This document shows, piece after piece, positions 43,606-52,986 of a DNA stretch of 64,000 nt; position 1 is the first letter of the stretch, and each line of letters starts with the position of its first letter. The stretch is from the NCBI RefSeq assembly GCF_947087965.1, contig NZ_CAMUES010000009.1, forward strand, positions 1 to 64,000. The letters run 5' to 3'. The notes under the pieces were generated by a model, which did not search any database, was not told the DNA's origin, and saw only the letters and a list, made by a program, of their open reading frames with translations. The DNA comes from an uncultured Mobiluncus sp. (GTDB lineage: Bacteria > Actinomycetota > Actinomycetes > Actinomycetales > Actinomycetaceae). Both the position numbers and the translations under genes were made by a program.

Positions 43606-44094
43606 ATGACAGAAACAGCCGCTAGGAGAGTACCGTACTTGGATAAAGCCTTTCCCGAAGTCGCTGCTGCCATGGAGGAAGTGACTCGCAGGCTTAAGCC
43701 CGTTTACGAGCAGGTCGGTCTACCGGCTAGCCTGATTGAACTCGTTTGCCTACGTGCCAGTCAAATGAACAGGTGTGGGACTTGCCTTTCTGTACATGTG
43801 CCGCGGGCGCTACAAGCCGGTGTGTCCCAATTGCAGATTGATGTGTTGCCCAGTTGGAGGGAAGACACGGAATTGTTTACACCTCAGGAAAAGGCCGCAC
43901 TGGAGTTGACCGAGCATATAACCAGGCTCCCCGAAGGAGTGCGCAACTCCAGCGTGGGGGAGCGTGCGCAGACATTCTTTACCGAAGCTCAGGTGGCTGC
44001 TCTCGAATGGTGCGCCATCATGATTAATGCCAACAACCGGATTTCAATTGCTTCGCATCACCCGATTCGCAAGTATCCACCAGTATCCAGTTAG
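43606..44094 (+). CDS. AhpD/carboxymuconolactone decarboxylase-like protein
   Basis: 162 aa. A CMD-fold protein with the redox-active pair in NRCGTCLSVHVPRAL (Cys-x2-Cys then His), as in AhpD-type peroxidase partners. GGAAAGGAA precedes the ATG at 43606. It lies in the transporter operon; a role in peroxide reduction is inferred from the family. Confidence 0.9.
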   Translation: MTETAARRVPYLDKAFPEVAAAMEEVTRRLKPVYEQVGLPASLIELVCLRASQMNRCGTCLSVHVPRALQAGVSQLQIDVLPSWREDTELFTPQEKAALELTEHITRLPEGVRNSSVGERAQTFFTEAQVAALEWCAIMINANNRISIASHHPIRKYPPVSS

Positions 44095-44105
44095 GAGAAA
44101 AAACG

Positions 44106-45653
44106 TTGTCGTTTCCAGCAATAGTCCCGGTGAAGCCCGAGGAACTTTCACCTTTCGAAAAATTTAATCAACTTGTGGCCAATGCCCTCGGTACCGTCTA
44201 TGGCATGAGCATTGGCTATGTGCTGATTGTGGTACTGCTCGGTTTCGGAATCTACGCGACAATTCGCACCGGTGCCGTCCAGTTCACCATGTTTTCTAAA
44301 ATGTGGAAGACCGTGATGGGTTCCCGGAAAGGCTCCCATGGAGGCATCAGCTCTTTCCAGGCTTTCGCGGTGGGCTTGGCTGACCGTGTCGGCACCGGCA
44401 ATATCGCCGGGGTAGCTATCGCGATTACCCTGGGCGGTGCCGGCTCCATCTTTTGGATGTGGATCGTGGCTCTGGTCGGTATGGCGAGCGCTTTCATCGA
44501 GGCGACCTTGGCCCAGATGTTCAAGGTCCGCAATCCCGACGGAACCTTCCGCGGAGGCCCGGCTTTCTATATCGAACGCGGTCTCGGCTCGCGTGCCTGG
44601 GGCTCCGTCTTTGCGGTTTTGCTCATTTTCACCTACGCTTTCACCTTCCAGCTGATTCAGGCCAATACCCTGGCTGGCTTAGCAAAGGCAAACTTCGGGA
44701 TGCCTACCTACGCCACCGGGCTGTTGCTGGTAGCCATCACCGCCCCGTTCTTCATTGCCGGGATTCGTTCGGTAGCGCGTATCGCTGAATATCTGGCTCC
44801 GCTGATGGCAGTCATTTACATGACTTTGGCACTGATTGTCATCATCGAGAATATCGGACAACTCGGTACAATTTTCGCCATGATTTTCCAGGGCGCTTTC
44901 GGTGCGAGCTCGGTAGCAGGTGGAACTCTAGGCGGGCTCTTTGCGGCTCTGATGAACGGCACGAAGCGCGGCTTGTTCTCAAATGAAGCCGGTATGGGTT
45001 CCGCCCCGAACGCGGCTGCGACCGCCACCGTGTCCCACCCGGTCAAGCAGGGAATGATTCAGTCCCTAGGTGTATTCGTGGACACCATTTTGGTCTGCAG
45101 CGCTACCGCTTTCATCGTGCTGCTCGGAGGGGTCTACGATCCGAACGCGGCTGAACAGCCTTCTGACGGCGCGGCCCTCACGGTTGATTCCCTGGCTGCT
45201 TTGGGTCCCTGGACTAAGCCGATTATCCTCATCGTCATCTTTATGTTCGTTTACTCGACTTTGCTGGGTAACTTTAGCTATTCCGAAGGCAACATCAAAT
45301 ACCTGCTGGGCATCGAAAACAACGCGTGGATTGTCAAGGCGATTTCCATCATCGCGGTGTTCCTGGGCTCAGTGCTCTCCTTGGAAATGGTGTGGAACTT
45401 GGGCGACTGGACCGCGGCGTTGATGGCCATCATGAACTTGGTGGCTTGCACCCTGCTGTTCAAGTGGGCTCTGGGTGCCCTCAAGGATTACCAGCACCAA
45501 CTGGAAACGAAGAGCGAGGACGAAATCCAGTTCTGTTCCACTGACAATAAGTTCCTTCCCGGTGAGCTTCCCACCGATATTTGGACAAAAGAAGCCATCG
45601 CGCAGGGACACAATATTTCCAGTGACCCGACTTCGTGGGAACACGGAGATTAA
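44106..45653 (+). CDS. sodium:alanine symporter (AGCS family)
   Basis: 515 aa, about 11 membrane segments. VGTGNIAGVAIAITLGGAGSIFWMW and the GLFSNEAGMGSAPNAAATA signature define the alanine or glycine:cation symporter family. The start is a TTG just after TTAGGAGAAAAAACG (AGGAG site). The last gene of the operon, followed by a strong hairpin. Confidence 0.94.
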   Translation: MSFPAIVPVKPEELSPFEKFNQLVANALGTVYGMSIGYVLIVVLLGFGIYATIRTGAVQFTMFSKMWKTVMGSRKGSHGGISSFQAFAVGLADRVGTGNIAGVAIAITLGGAGSIFWMWIVALVGMASAFIEATLAQMFKVRNPDGTFRGGPAFYIERGLGSRAWGSVFAVLLIFTYAFTFQLIQANTLAGLAKANFGMPTYATGLLLVAITAPFFIAGIRSVARIAEYLAPLMAVIYMTLALIVIIENIGQLGTIFAMIFQGAFGASSVAGGTLGGLFAALMNGTKRGLFSNEAGMGSAPNAAATATVSHPVKQGMIQSLGVFVDTILVCSATAFIVLLGGVYDPNAAEQPSDGAALTVDSLAALGPWTKPIILIVIFMFVYSTLLGNFSYSEGNIKYLLGIENNAWIVKAISIIAVFLGSVLSLEMVWNLGDWTAALMAIMNLVACTLLFKWALGALKDYQHQLETKSEDEIQFCSTDNKFLPGELPTDIWTKEAIAQGHNISSDPTSWEHGD

Positions 45654-45664
45654 TCTGAAATCAA

Positions 45665-45700
45665 GTTGGCCCCAGGAACCGCGATGTTCCTGGGGCCAAC
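45665..45700 (+). terminator. perfect 15-bp hairpin, probable terminator
   Basis: GTTGGCCCCAGGAAC and GTTCCTGGGGCCAAC form a perfect stem with loop CGCGAT, followed by TGTATCCCCT. The T-run is poor but the stem is very strong. It sits 12 nt after the symporter gene. Confidence 0.65.
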
Positions 45701-45828
45701 TGTATCCCCTCTCGCACGGAGTCGCTACCGCCACGCAAGCATTCGGCCTTTTCGTATGCACGCGGCAAACCCGGTAGCATAGAGGGGCGTGAAAACGCGA
45801 TGACAACGAACTATTGAAGGAAGTAAAC

Positions 45829-47091
45829 GTGAGCGATCTGATTGACGAACTGACTTGGCGGGGCCTGATTAAGCAACACACCGATTTGGACGCGTTGCGC
45901 CGGGCTTTGAACGAAGGTCCGCTCACGTTCTATTGCGGCTTCGACCCGACCGCGGCATCCCTGCATCATGGACACCTGGTGCAGCTCATTATGATGCGCC
46001 ATTTGCAGCTGGCAGGACACCATCCCATCGCGCTGGTCGGGGGAGCGACCGGTTTGATTGGTGACCCGCGTATGACTTCGGAACGCCAGCTGCAGGACAA
46101 GGAAACGGTGGCGGGCTGGGCGGACCGTCTGCAGCACCAAATCGAGCGTTTCCTCGATTTCGAGGGCGATAATCCGGCGCGAATGGTCAACAACCTGGAG
46201 TGGACCGCGCCCCTGTCCGCGATTGATTTGCTGCGCGACCTGGGCAAGAACTTCCGGATGGGTACCATGCTGTCCAAGGACGCCGTGGCGCGGCGACTCA
46301 AGAGCGAAGAAGGCATTTCTTTTACAGAATTTTCTTACCAAATCCTGCAAGCCAATGATTACCTGCAGCTGTACCGCAAATACGGCGTCACCTTGGAAAC
46401 CGGGGGCAACGACCAGTGGGGCAATCTGGTCGGGGGCATGGACCTGATTCGTAAGGTTGAAGGCAAAGATGTCCACGTGATGACGACGCCTCTGATTACG
46501 AAATCAGACGGCACCAAGTTTGGCAAATCCGAGGGCGGGGCGATTTGGCTCGATCCGGAAATGTTCAGTCCCTACGCGTTCTACCAGTTCTGGTTGAATA
46601 CTGAGGACGCCGACGTAGTCAACTTGCTGAAAGTCTTTACTTTCCTGAGCCGCGAGGAAATCGAAGCATTGGAAACCGAAACACAGCAAAACCCGGGGAA
46701 GCGCGCTGCCCAACGAGCTTTGGCTGAAGCCGTGACCACCCTGGTGCACGGGGCGGATCAAACCGAGCGGGTGAAGGCCGCTTCGACGGCGCTGTTCGGA
46801 CGCGGCGACCTGCGTGAGGTCGACGGGAAAACCCTGGTAGCGGCCACTGCGGACCTGCCGCGGACCCAGGCTGTGCTGGGAGAAACCAATATTTTGCATC
46901 TGTTGGTGGACTCGGGGCTGGAAAAGGGCATTGGGGCGGCAAAACGTACTGTCGCCTCCGGGGGTGCGTACCTGAATAACGAAAAGGTTGAGGACGAAAG
47001 TCGGGTCGTTACCGCCGCAGATGTGCTGCCGGGCGGGGTTGTCTTGTTCCGGAAGGGCAAACGGCAACTCGGCGTAGCCGTTACGGAATGA
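45829..47091 (+). CDS. tyrS: tyrosine-tRNA ligase
   Basis: 420 aa. Class I synthetase: FDPTAASLHHGHL holds the HIGH motif (HHGH), GGNDQWGNLVGG binds tyrosine, and TKFGKSEGGAIWLD holds the KMSKS-like loop (KFGKS). A C-terminal S4 RNA-binding domain (about 350-420) ends the protein. The GTG at 45829 is 7 nt after GAAGGAAG; a TTG at 45814 would overlap that site. Confidence 0.97.
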   Translation: MSDLIDELTWRGLIKQHTDLDALRRALNEGPLTFYCGFDPTAASLHHGHLVQLIMMRHLQLAGHHPIALVGGATGLIGDPRMTSERQLQDKETVAGWADRLQHQIERFLDFEGDNPARMVNNLEWTAPLSAIDLLRDLGKNFRMGTMLSKDAVARRLKSEEGISFTEFSYQILQANDYLQLYRKYGVTLETGGNDQWGNLVGGMDLIRKVEGKDVHVMTTPLITKSDGTKFGKSEGGAIWLDPEMFSPYAFYQFWLNTEDADVVNLLKVFTFLSREEIEALETETQQNPGKRAAQRALAEAVTTLVHGADQTERVKAASTALFGRGDLREVDGKTLVAATADLPRTQAVLGETNILHLLVDSGLEKGIGAAKRTVASGGAYLNNEKVEDESRVVTAADVLPGGVVLFRKGKRQLGVAVTE

Positions 47092-47203
47092 AGGCAATGA
47101 CGGTTTTTTCCTGAACGGCGTTCACCTTTCGTAGATGAGTAATCTGTCCTAAGATGGATGTATATCCCAACGGTGTGATACTGAACTGTCAAAGGAGACT
47201 GCG

Positions 47204-48823
47204 ATGTCCGATACGGAAACTAAGATGATTTATCCTTCTGCCCAAGCCGAAGCCCAAGCACGTCAGATGCACCAGCGCTGTGAGGCTTCTTTCCGTAGTT
47301 TGGTGCCAAACCTGGAGCGGGTGGTGGGACTGCCGGAAGGCCGTCCGTTACGAGCCGTCCAGTCCCCATTTACTGGAATTGATGCTTTCGGGGTTCCCCA
47401 AGCCACCCTGGCAGACTTGGATCAAGCCATCGTGCGTGCCCGTAGTGCGGGGCGGCGCTGGGGCAAGGCTCCTGCCGCCACCCGGGCGCAGTTTTTGTAT
47501 AGACTTCATGACCTGCTGTGGCAGCACATGGACGAAATCCTCGACGTGATTCAGTGGGAAACCGGCAAGTCTCGCTACCATGCTTATGACGAGATTCAGG
47601 ATATCGCCCTGAACTGCCGCTACTATGCGCGCACCCTGCCTCATGCGGTTCGCGACGAGCGGCGCCGCGGGGCGTTTCCCGGTGTGACGCGTACTTTCGT
47701 AATGTATGAGCCCAAGGGAGTTGTGGGGGTGATTGCGCCGTGGAACTACCCGCTATCGATGGGGATTACGGATGCTATCGCGGCTTTGGCGGCTGGTAAT
47801 GCCATTGTGACCAAGCCGGATTCCAATACTCCGTTGTCGGTGGTGGTCGGCAAAGCCCTGATGGTAGAAGCCGGGCTGGATCCTGATTTGTTTATTTTGG
47901 TGCCCGGACGTGGCTCCGAGCTGGGAACCCCGCTCATTGCACAAGTCGACTACATGATGTTTACCGGTTCGACCGCCACGGGACGGGTTATCGCCAAACA
48001 ATCGGGCGAAAACCTAATCGGAGTTTCAGCTGAACTGGGCGGTAAGAACCCGATGATAGTGCTGGAGGACGCGCGGGTCGACGACGCGGTGCGAGGCCTG
48101 GTTCGGTCTGCCTACGCCAATACCGGCCAGCTTTGTGTTTCCATTGAGCGCCTCTATGTCCAAGACTCGATTTATGACGAGTTCAAGGCCAAGCTCATCA
48201 AACGTATCAACGATATGAAGGTTGAGGTTTCCTTTGACTGGGAGGCCGATATGGGGGTTCTAGTTTCCGACCACCAGCTCGAAACGATTGATACCCAAGT
48301 TCAGGACGCTCTGAGCAAGGGCGCGGTAGCTCTGGCCGGCGGCCATGCATTGCCTGAAATTAGCTACACCGCTTATGCACCTACCCTTCTAGAAGGTGTC
48401 GAGGAAGGGATGACTCTGTTCAATCATGAGACCTTTGGTCCCGTGGTTTCTCTGTATCGTTTCCATACCGATGAACAGGCCATCGCTCTGGCCAACGACA
48501 CGAATTACGGCTTGAACGCCTCGGTTTGGGGCAAGCCGGCTCACGCAGTGGCGGTGGCTCGCCGGATTGAGGCCGGCACGGTCAACGTCAACGAGGGGTT
48601 CACCGCCGCCTGGGGTTCCACGGACGCTCCTATGGGTGGCTGGAAAGATTCTGGTCTGGGGCGTCGCCACGGTATCGAGGGCATCCATAAATACATGGAA
48701 TCACGTACTATCGCGGTGCAAAACCGGGCAGTGCCGATTGCGCCGGTTATGGGATTGAGTCAGGAACAATACGTCAAGGTACTGAAGTTTGCCCTGAAAG
48801 CTCTGCGCTGGTTGCATCTCTAG
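47204..48823 (+). CDS. succinate-semialdehyde dehydrogenase (aldehyde dehydrogenase family)
   Basis: 539 aa. The ALDH active-site Glu (SAELGGKNPM) and Cys (NTGQLCVSIERLY) and the cofactor region GVVGVIAPWNYPLS are present. It most resembles actinobacterial GabD2-type enzymes, which oxidise succinate semialdehyde with NADP, but the substrate is inferred. An extra N-terminal stretch of about 30 residues precedes the usual fold. AAAGGAG is 6 nt before the ATG. It is transcribed alone. Confidence 0.9.
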   Translation: MSDTETKMIYPSAQAEAQARQMHQRCEASFRSLVPNLERVVGLPEGRPLRAVQSPFTGIDAFGVPQATLADLDQAIVRARSAGRRWGKAPAATRAQFLYRLHDLLWQHMDEILDVIQWETGKSRYHAYDEIQDIALNCRYYARTLPHAVRDERRRGAFPGVTRTFVMYEPKGVVGVIAPWNYPLSMGITDAIAALAAGNAIVTKPDSNTPLSVVVGKALMVEAGLDPDLFILVPGRGSELGTPLIAQVDYMMFTGSTATGRVIAKQSGENLIGVSAELGGKNPMIVLEDARVDDAVRGLVRSAYANTGQLCVSIERLYVQDSIYDEFKAKLIKRINDMKVEVSFDWEADMGVLVSDHQLETIDTQVQDALSKGAVALAGGHALPEISYTAYAPTLLEGVEEGMTLFNHETFGPVVSLYRFHTDEQAIALANDTNYGLNASVWGKPAHAVAVARRIEAGTVNVNEGFTAAWGSTDAPMGGWKDSGLGRRHGIEGIHKYMESRTIAVQNRAVPIAPVMGLSQEQYVKVLKFALKALRWLHL

Positions 48824-48914
48824 GGACGCATTTTCCTCTTCGCGACGGGTTCGGAATCGTGCCGGAGTAATGTTCGGTGTGACCGGACCCGCCGGCGTTT
48901 GGAGGCCGGAACGT

Positions 48915-49556
48915 TTAGCGGGGAATGTAGTAGCGTACCCGCCAGGCGGCGTCTCCGGATTTTGGGCGCCAGTTTTCGTCCGAACGGGTCAGGTCCAGTT
49001 GCCAGCGAACCGAATCGATGACCGGGGCATAAGCCACCGTGCTCATCGGAGGCACTATCGCGGTCATGTCCAGTTGGGTGACTACCAGCAAATCCGCCAA
49101 TCCCAACTCCATGACTTCGCGATACACTTTGGCACCGCCGGTAATCCACACCTGGGGGGTGTTAGCGCAAAGTTCCAACGCTTCGGGGAGGCTGTGGGCT
49201 ACCTCGACATCAGGGGCGGTGAACTCACGAGACCCGGTAAGCACGATATTGCGCCGACCGGGCAGGGCCTGTCCCAGGGAGAGGAACGAGGCGCGCCCCA
49301 TAATAACCGGACTGCCCATGGTGGTGTCTTTGAAATGTTTAAAGTCCGCGGGGACGTGCCACAGCATTTTGCCGCCAGCACCCAACACTCGTGCCTTGTC
49401 CTCGGCCCAAATCATCCCGAGGACACCGATGCCGTGTCCGGCGCGAGATTCAGCCGGTGAACTCTCCGGGCTGGGGGTCGGGTCAGGAGGGACTGGCGGA
49501 GTCCATCCGTAGGGATTGTGTATTGGTTTATTTGCGCCAGGATTCAAGCCGACCAT
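48915..49556 (-). CDS. folA: dihydrofolate reductase with Pro-rich N-terminal extension
   Basis: 213 aa. Reduces dihydrofolate with NADPH. Core motifs: GVLGMIWAEDKARVLG, LWHVPADFKHFKDTT (catalytic acid in the PADFKHF segment), VIMGRASFLSL and VWITGGAKVYREVM. An extension of about 45 residues, rich in Pro and Ser, precedes the core and is unusual. GAGAGG is 4 nt before the ATG at 49556. It follows thyA by 13 nt on the same strand: thymidylate synthase makes dihydrofolate, which FolA recycles. Confidence 0.93.
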   Translation of the reverse strand: MVGLNPGANKPIHNPYGWTPPVPPDPTPSPESSPAESRAGHGIGVLGMIWAEDKARVLGAGGKMLWHVPADFKHFKDTTMGSPVIMGRASFLSLGQALPGRRNIVLTGSREFTAPDVEVAHSLPEALELCANTPQVWITGGAKVYREVMELGLADLLVVTQLDMTAIVPPMSTVAYAPVIDSVRWQLDLTRSDENWRPKSGDAAWRVRYYIPR

Positions 49557-49569
49557 GCTGCCTCTCACA

Positions 49570-50370
49570 TCAGACCGCTACGGGAGCGGAAATCTTGGGG
49601 TGGTGTTGATAATTCGCCAGACGAATCATGTCAAAAGTGTAGTCGTCAATGGAGTCGGCTTTATCCAGTTCCAAAGTGGGGAAGGGGAAAGGTTCGCGGG
49701 ACAGCTGTTGGGTGACCTGGTCCACGTGGTTGGCGTAGATGTGGCAGTCTCCGCCGGTCCACACTAGTTCGCCGACCTGTAAATCAGACTGTTGAGCCAG
49801 CATATGGGTCAGCAAAGCGTAGGAGGCGATGTTGAAAGGCACCCCCAGGAACATATCCGCCGAACGCTGGTAAATCTGCAGGGACAGCCGGCCTTGCCCG
49901 ACCCAGCATTGAAAGAAAGCGTGGCAGGGAGCCAGCGCCATCTGATCCAACTCCGAAACGTTCCAGGCCGACACCAGCATTCGTCGGGAAGAAGGATCGT
50001 TTTTCAGGGTATCGAGCAGGTTTCTCACCTGATCCACCGGGCCGGCTGCGGTGGGCCAGGCACGCCACTGATGACCGTAGATTGGTCCCAAATCCCCCGA
50101 GTCGTTCGCCCACTCGTCCCAAATATGGATGTTGTTCTCCTCTAGCCAGCGGTTGTTGGTCCCTCCCCGTAAGAACCACAGCAGCTCACCGACCACGCCG
50201 TGCCAGTACAGACTCTTGGTCGTGATGGCGGGGAAACCTTGCGAGAGGTCATAGCGCAGCTGGCGCCCGAAAATCGAGCGGGTTCCCGTGCCGGTACGGT
50301 CGGGTTTTTCCACGCCGTGGGACATAATGTCGGCTAATAAGTCCTCGTATTGGTGGTCGGTGATGGTCAT
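49570..50370 (-). CDS. thyA: thymidylate synthase
   Basis: 266 aa. Methylates dUMP to dTMP using methylene-tetrahydrofolate. KPDRTGTGTRSIFGRQ, ELLWFLRGGTN, the catalytic Cys in LAPCHAFFQ, QIYQRSADMFLGVPFNIASYA and GDCHIYANHVDQV are all intact. AGAAGGGA precedes the ATG. Upstream gene of the thyA-folA operon. Confidence 0.98.
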   Translation of the reverse strand: MTITDHQYEDLLADIMSHGVEKPDRTGTGTRSIFGRQLRYDLSQGFPAITTKSLYWHGVVGELLWFLRGGTNNRWLEENNIHIWDEWANDSGDLGPIYGHQWRAWPTAAGPVDQVRNLLDTLKNDPSSRRMLVSAWNVSELDQMALAPCHAFFQCWVGQGRLSLQIYQRSADMFLGVPFNIASYALLTHMLAQQSDLQVGELVWTGGDCHIYANHVDQVTQQLSREPFPFPTLELDKADSIDDYTFDMIRLANYQHHPKISAPVAV

Positions 50371-50425
50371 ATCTTCCCTTCTTAAACACGCTGAAGGCGG
50401 TATAAAACCACTGTATCAGGGACCC

Positions 50426-50917
50426 CTACAGCAAAAATTCGTCCGCCTTGACAGTCTCTTTGGCGAAGGCATTTACAATGGTCTTTACTACGGCTCGTTC
50501 CACTCCCACCGCAAAAAAAGGAATCGCGCAGGTGGCTTCGCCCTCTAGCGTAATTTCGGTGCCGGACTGCGGGGTCGGCTCAGATTTCGCCACCATAGTG
50601 GTCGAAAACTTTACGGGGACACCTGCCATCGAGCCGCTCATAGTGCCGTTCTCAATCCACCCGGACTGATTCAAATCCCAGACTTCCACCACTTTTAGGT
50701 TCAGCCCGGTATTGAGCTTGTTGGCCAGTTGGTCTAGGTATTCAGTAGAAATGGACACGGTGGATGATACCCGGATGCGGTTATCGGTCAGGCTCAAATC
50801 GACTTGGGCGTGATTATCAAAATCCGCCCAGCGTTTCTTGTAGTATTCCGGGTTTTTCAACATCGCGGTGACTTGGGCGCGAGATCCGGGATAAACCAGG
50901 GTCTGGGTGAATTTCAT
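50426..50917 (-). CDS. DUF2505 family protein
   Basis: 163 aa. The protein begins MKFTQTLVYPGSRAQVTAML with YYKKRWADF soon after, the pattern of DUF2505, an actinobacterial family with a START/SRPBCC-like lipid-binding fold and no known function. The ATG at 50917 has CAGGAGAA upstream; the frame is open to 50986 without a site. Divergent from pdtaS. Confidence 0.82.
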   Translation of the reverse strand: MKFTQTLVYPGSRAQVTAMLKNPEYYKKRWADFDNHAQVDLSLTDNRIRVSSTVSISTEYLDQLANKLNTGLNLKVVEVWDLNQSGWIENGTMSGSMAGVPVKFSTTMVAKSEPTPQSGTEITLEGEATCAIPFFAVGVERAVVKTIVNAFAKETVKADEFLL

Positions 50918-51002
50918 GTCGGGTTTCTCCTGAAGTTTCAATTTACCTTTATATTCTAAATGCAGGTTGCTCAAAACACAGCTCAACGCATAACCTGAGA
51001 GG

Positions 51003-52469
51003 GTGTCGACGTTTAAACGCTCCCTGGGGGAATCCCCATTTCAGGCATTGACCGAAGAAGCTGTAGAACAGCTGTATCGTTTGGTGTCGGATTGGCAGAT
51101 TATTTCTGACCTGTCCCAAGCTGATTTGTTGCTGTGGCTGCCGAACCGTTATGACGGAATGTCTTGCGCGGCTCACTGCCGCCCGGCTACGGGCCCTACG
51201 GTTCACCTCGATGACGTCATTGGACTGAACTTGCCTGCCACCCGTCTGCCCCTTCTGGAACAGGTCTTGTTGAAAGGGGAAATTATTGAGAACCCCGTAC
51301 GCCGTTGGACGGGAATGAACACGGTATCCGAGGTGCTGGTGCCGGTGCCTTTTGCGGGACGAAACATTGGAGTCCTGGCGATTGAAACCAACCTGGCTTT
51401 CCAGGTCGGCGAGATTGGTGGCGAGGGTTGGTTTAAAGCGGTTTCCCGGACGTTGTGGAAGATGGTGGCGGCCGGAGACTTTCCTTTTGAGGTCACCCCG
51501 ACCACCGGCAAACACGGCAATCCCCGGGTGGCCGATGGGGCTTTGATGCTGGATAATGAGGGGCTGGTAGAACATTGTTCACCGAACGGGATTTCTGCTT
51601 TTAAACGGCTTGGTTTTCACAACCAGCTTCATGGCACGAAACTTAGCGACTCCGTCTTGCCGCTGTTGGAAAAAGGCGCCGTCATCGATGAGGATTTGTC
51701 AACAGTGCTGCGGGGACGATCTTCTGCCTTGGCCGAGATTGACGTGCGCGGAGTGGATTTGACCATTCGTTCGCTACCGCTGGTCGAGGAAGGGGAACGG
51801 ATTGGAGCCCTGCTACTGTGCCGTGATGTGACCGAAAAACGCCATCGTGAAAAGGAACTGTTGAGCAAAGATGCCACCATTCGCGAAGTGCATCACCGGG
51901 TGAAAAACAACCTCCAAACGGTCAGTGCTTTGTTGCGCCTGCAAGCTCGCCGTTCGGATAACGCGGTGGTTCAAGAGGAATTGTCTCAGGCGGAACGGCG
52001 AATTTCGATTATCGCGATGGTGCACGAGGCGCTGTCACATACGGTTGATGAGACCGTGTCTTTTGACGACACGTTCCGTAAGCTACTGGCTTTGGTGGCG
52101 ACCGCGGCCTCTTCGGACCACTTTGTGGAGACGCGTTTCTTGGGCAGCTTTGGGACGCTGGGTGCGGACGCGGCCTCCGCCCTCGGGTTGGTGCTTACTG
52201 AGCTGGTGACCAACGCGATTGAACACGGTTTGGAAGGCCGTAGCGGGGTGGTAGAGGTCGAGGCCCACCGGGACGACCACAACGAGACTTTGGTGGTGAC
52301 CGTGACCGATGACGGACACGGACTCACCGGCAAATCGGTCGGTTCGGGCTTGGGTACTCAGATTGTCCAGACTCTGGTCAAAACCGAACTGGTTGGGACA
52401 GTGCAGTGGGAAAACCGAGAGCCTCCCGCTAGCGGTACGATTGTGCGCCTCACCGCTACCAAGCTGTAA
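51003..52469 (+). CDS. pdtaS: PdtaS-type sensor histidine kinase
   Basis: 488 aa, soluble. GAF-like domain (about 20-160), a PAS-like domain (about 175-285), then HisKA_2 with the phosphorylated His in IREVHHRVKNNLQTVSALLRLQ (about 300) and an HATPase_c domain (TELVTNAIEHG N-box, DDGHGL). In Mycobacterium PdtaS signals to the RNA-binding antiterminator PdtaR and lies next to whiB1, as here. The GTG start lies within GAGAGGGTG. The partner regulator gene is not in this window. Confidence 0.93.
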   Translation: MSTFKRSLGESPFQALTEEAVEQLYRLVSDWQIISDLSQADLLLWLPNRYDGMSCAAHCRPATGPTVHLDDVIGLNLPATRLPLLEQVLLKGEIIENPVRRWTGMNTVSEVLVPVPFAGRNIGVLAIETNLAFQVGEIGGEGWFKAVSRTLWKMVAAGDFPFEVTPTTGKHGNPRVADGALMLDNEGLVEHCSPNGISAFKRLGFHNQLHGTKLSDSVLPLLEKGAVIDEDLSTVLRGRSSALAEIDVRGVDLTIRSLPLVEEGERIGALLLCRDVTEKRHREKELLSKDATIREVHHRVKNNLQTVSALLRLQARRSDNAVVQEELSQAERRISIIAMVHEALSHTVDETVSFDDTFRKLLALVATAASSDHFVETRFLGSFGTLGADAASALGLVLTELVTNAIEHGLEGRSGVVEVEAHRDDHNETLVVTVTDDGHGLTGKSVGSGLGTQIVQTLVKTELVGTVQWENREPPASGTIVRLTATKL

Positions 52470-52502
52470 GCCGGCAGCTTCCGGTCGCCTGCTGGAGCTG
52501 GT

Positions 52503-52544
52503 AAAAAAACCGTGGTGGTGAGCTACCTAATGCGCTCACCACCA
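52503..52544 (-). terminator. terminator between pdtaS and whiB
   Basis: TGGTGGTGAGC (52513-52523) pairs with GCTCACCACCA (52534-52544). On the minus strand TTTTTTT follows, so it ends whiB; it probably also stops pdtaS transcripts. Confidence 0.78.
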
Positions 52545-52586
52545 GCGGGGTCTTTCCTGGGGTTGACGTCCCCAGAGGCGTGTAAC

Positions 52587-52850
52587 TTAGAGGCTCGAGG
52601 CGCGGCGCGCACGGGCATTGCGGGCATTGCGACGCTTCAAAGAACGGCGCTCATCCTCGCTGGTGCCGCCCCAGACACCGGCATCTTGGTTATTGTCCAG
52701 AGCCCACTTCAGGCAAATGTCCACAACCTGGCAGGTCGCGCACACGGCCTTAGCTTCTTCAATCTGAGCCAATGCCGGGCCGGTGTTTCCTACGGGGAAG
52801 AAAAGTTCAGGATCTACGGTTAAGCAAGCTGCTTGATCGCGCCAGTCCAT
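52587..52850 (-). CDS. whiB: WhiB-family iron-sulfur regulator (WhiB1-like)
   Basis: 87 aa. Four cluster-binding cysteines: ACL, then VCATC and DIC (C-x2-C-x5-C), followed by the GVWGG turn and a basic tail (RRSLKRRNARNARARR) that binds DNA or the sigma factor. These [4Fe-4S] proteins bind sigma-A and occur only in actinobacteria. Size and position opposite pdtaS point to WhiB1, the essential nitric-oxide-responsive member. AAGGAG precedes the ATG. Confidence 0.96.
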   Translation of the reverse strand: MDWRDQAACLTVDPELFFPVGNTGPALAQIEEAKAVCATCQVVDICLKWALDNNQDAGVWGGTSEDERRSLKRRNARNARARRASSL

Positions 52851-52986
52851 AATTGCTCCTTAGAGTTCGGTGCAAAAGATTCGGTTAGGGATTTGTAAAA
52901 CTTTTGCGTGGAATAAATTCGACTTAACAAGGGTGACATCATTCCAGCGCATTTTCAAGAGATGTAAATGAAGAATTTTTCAAAAA

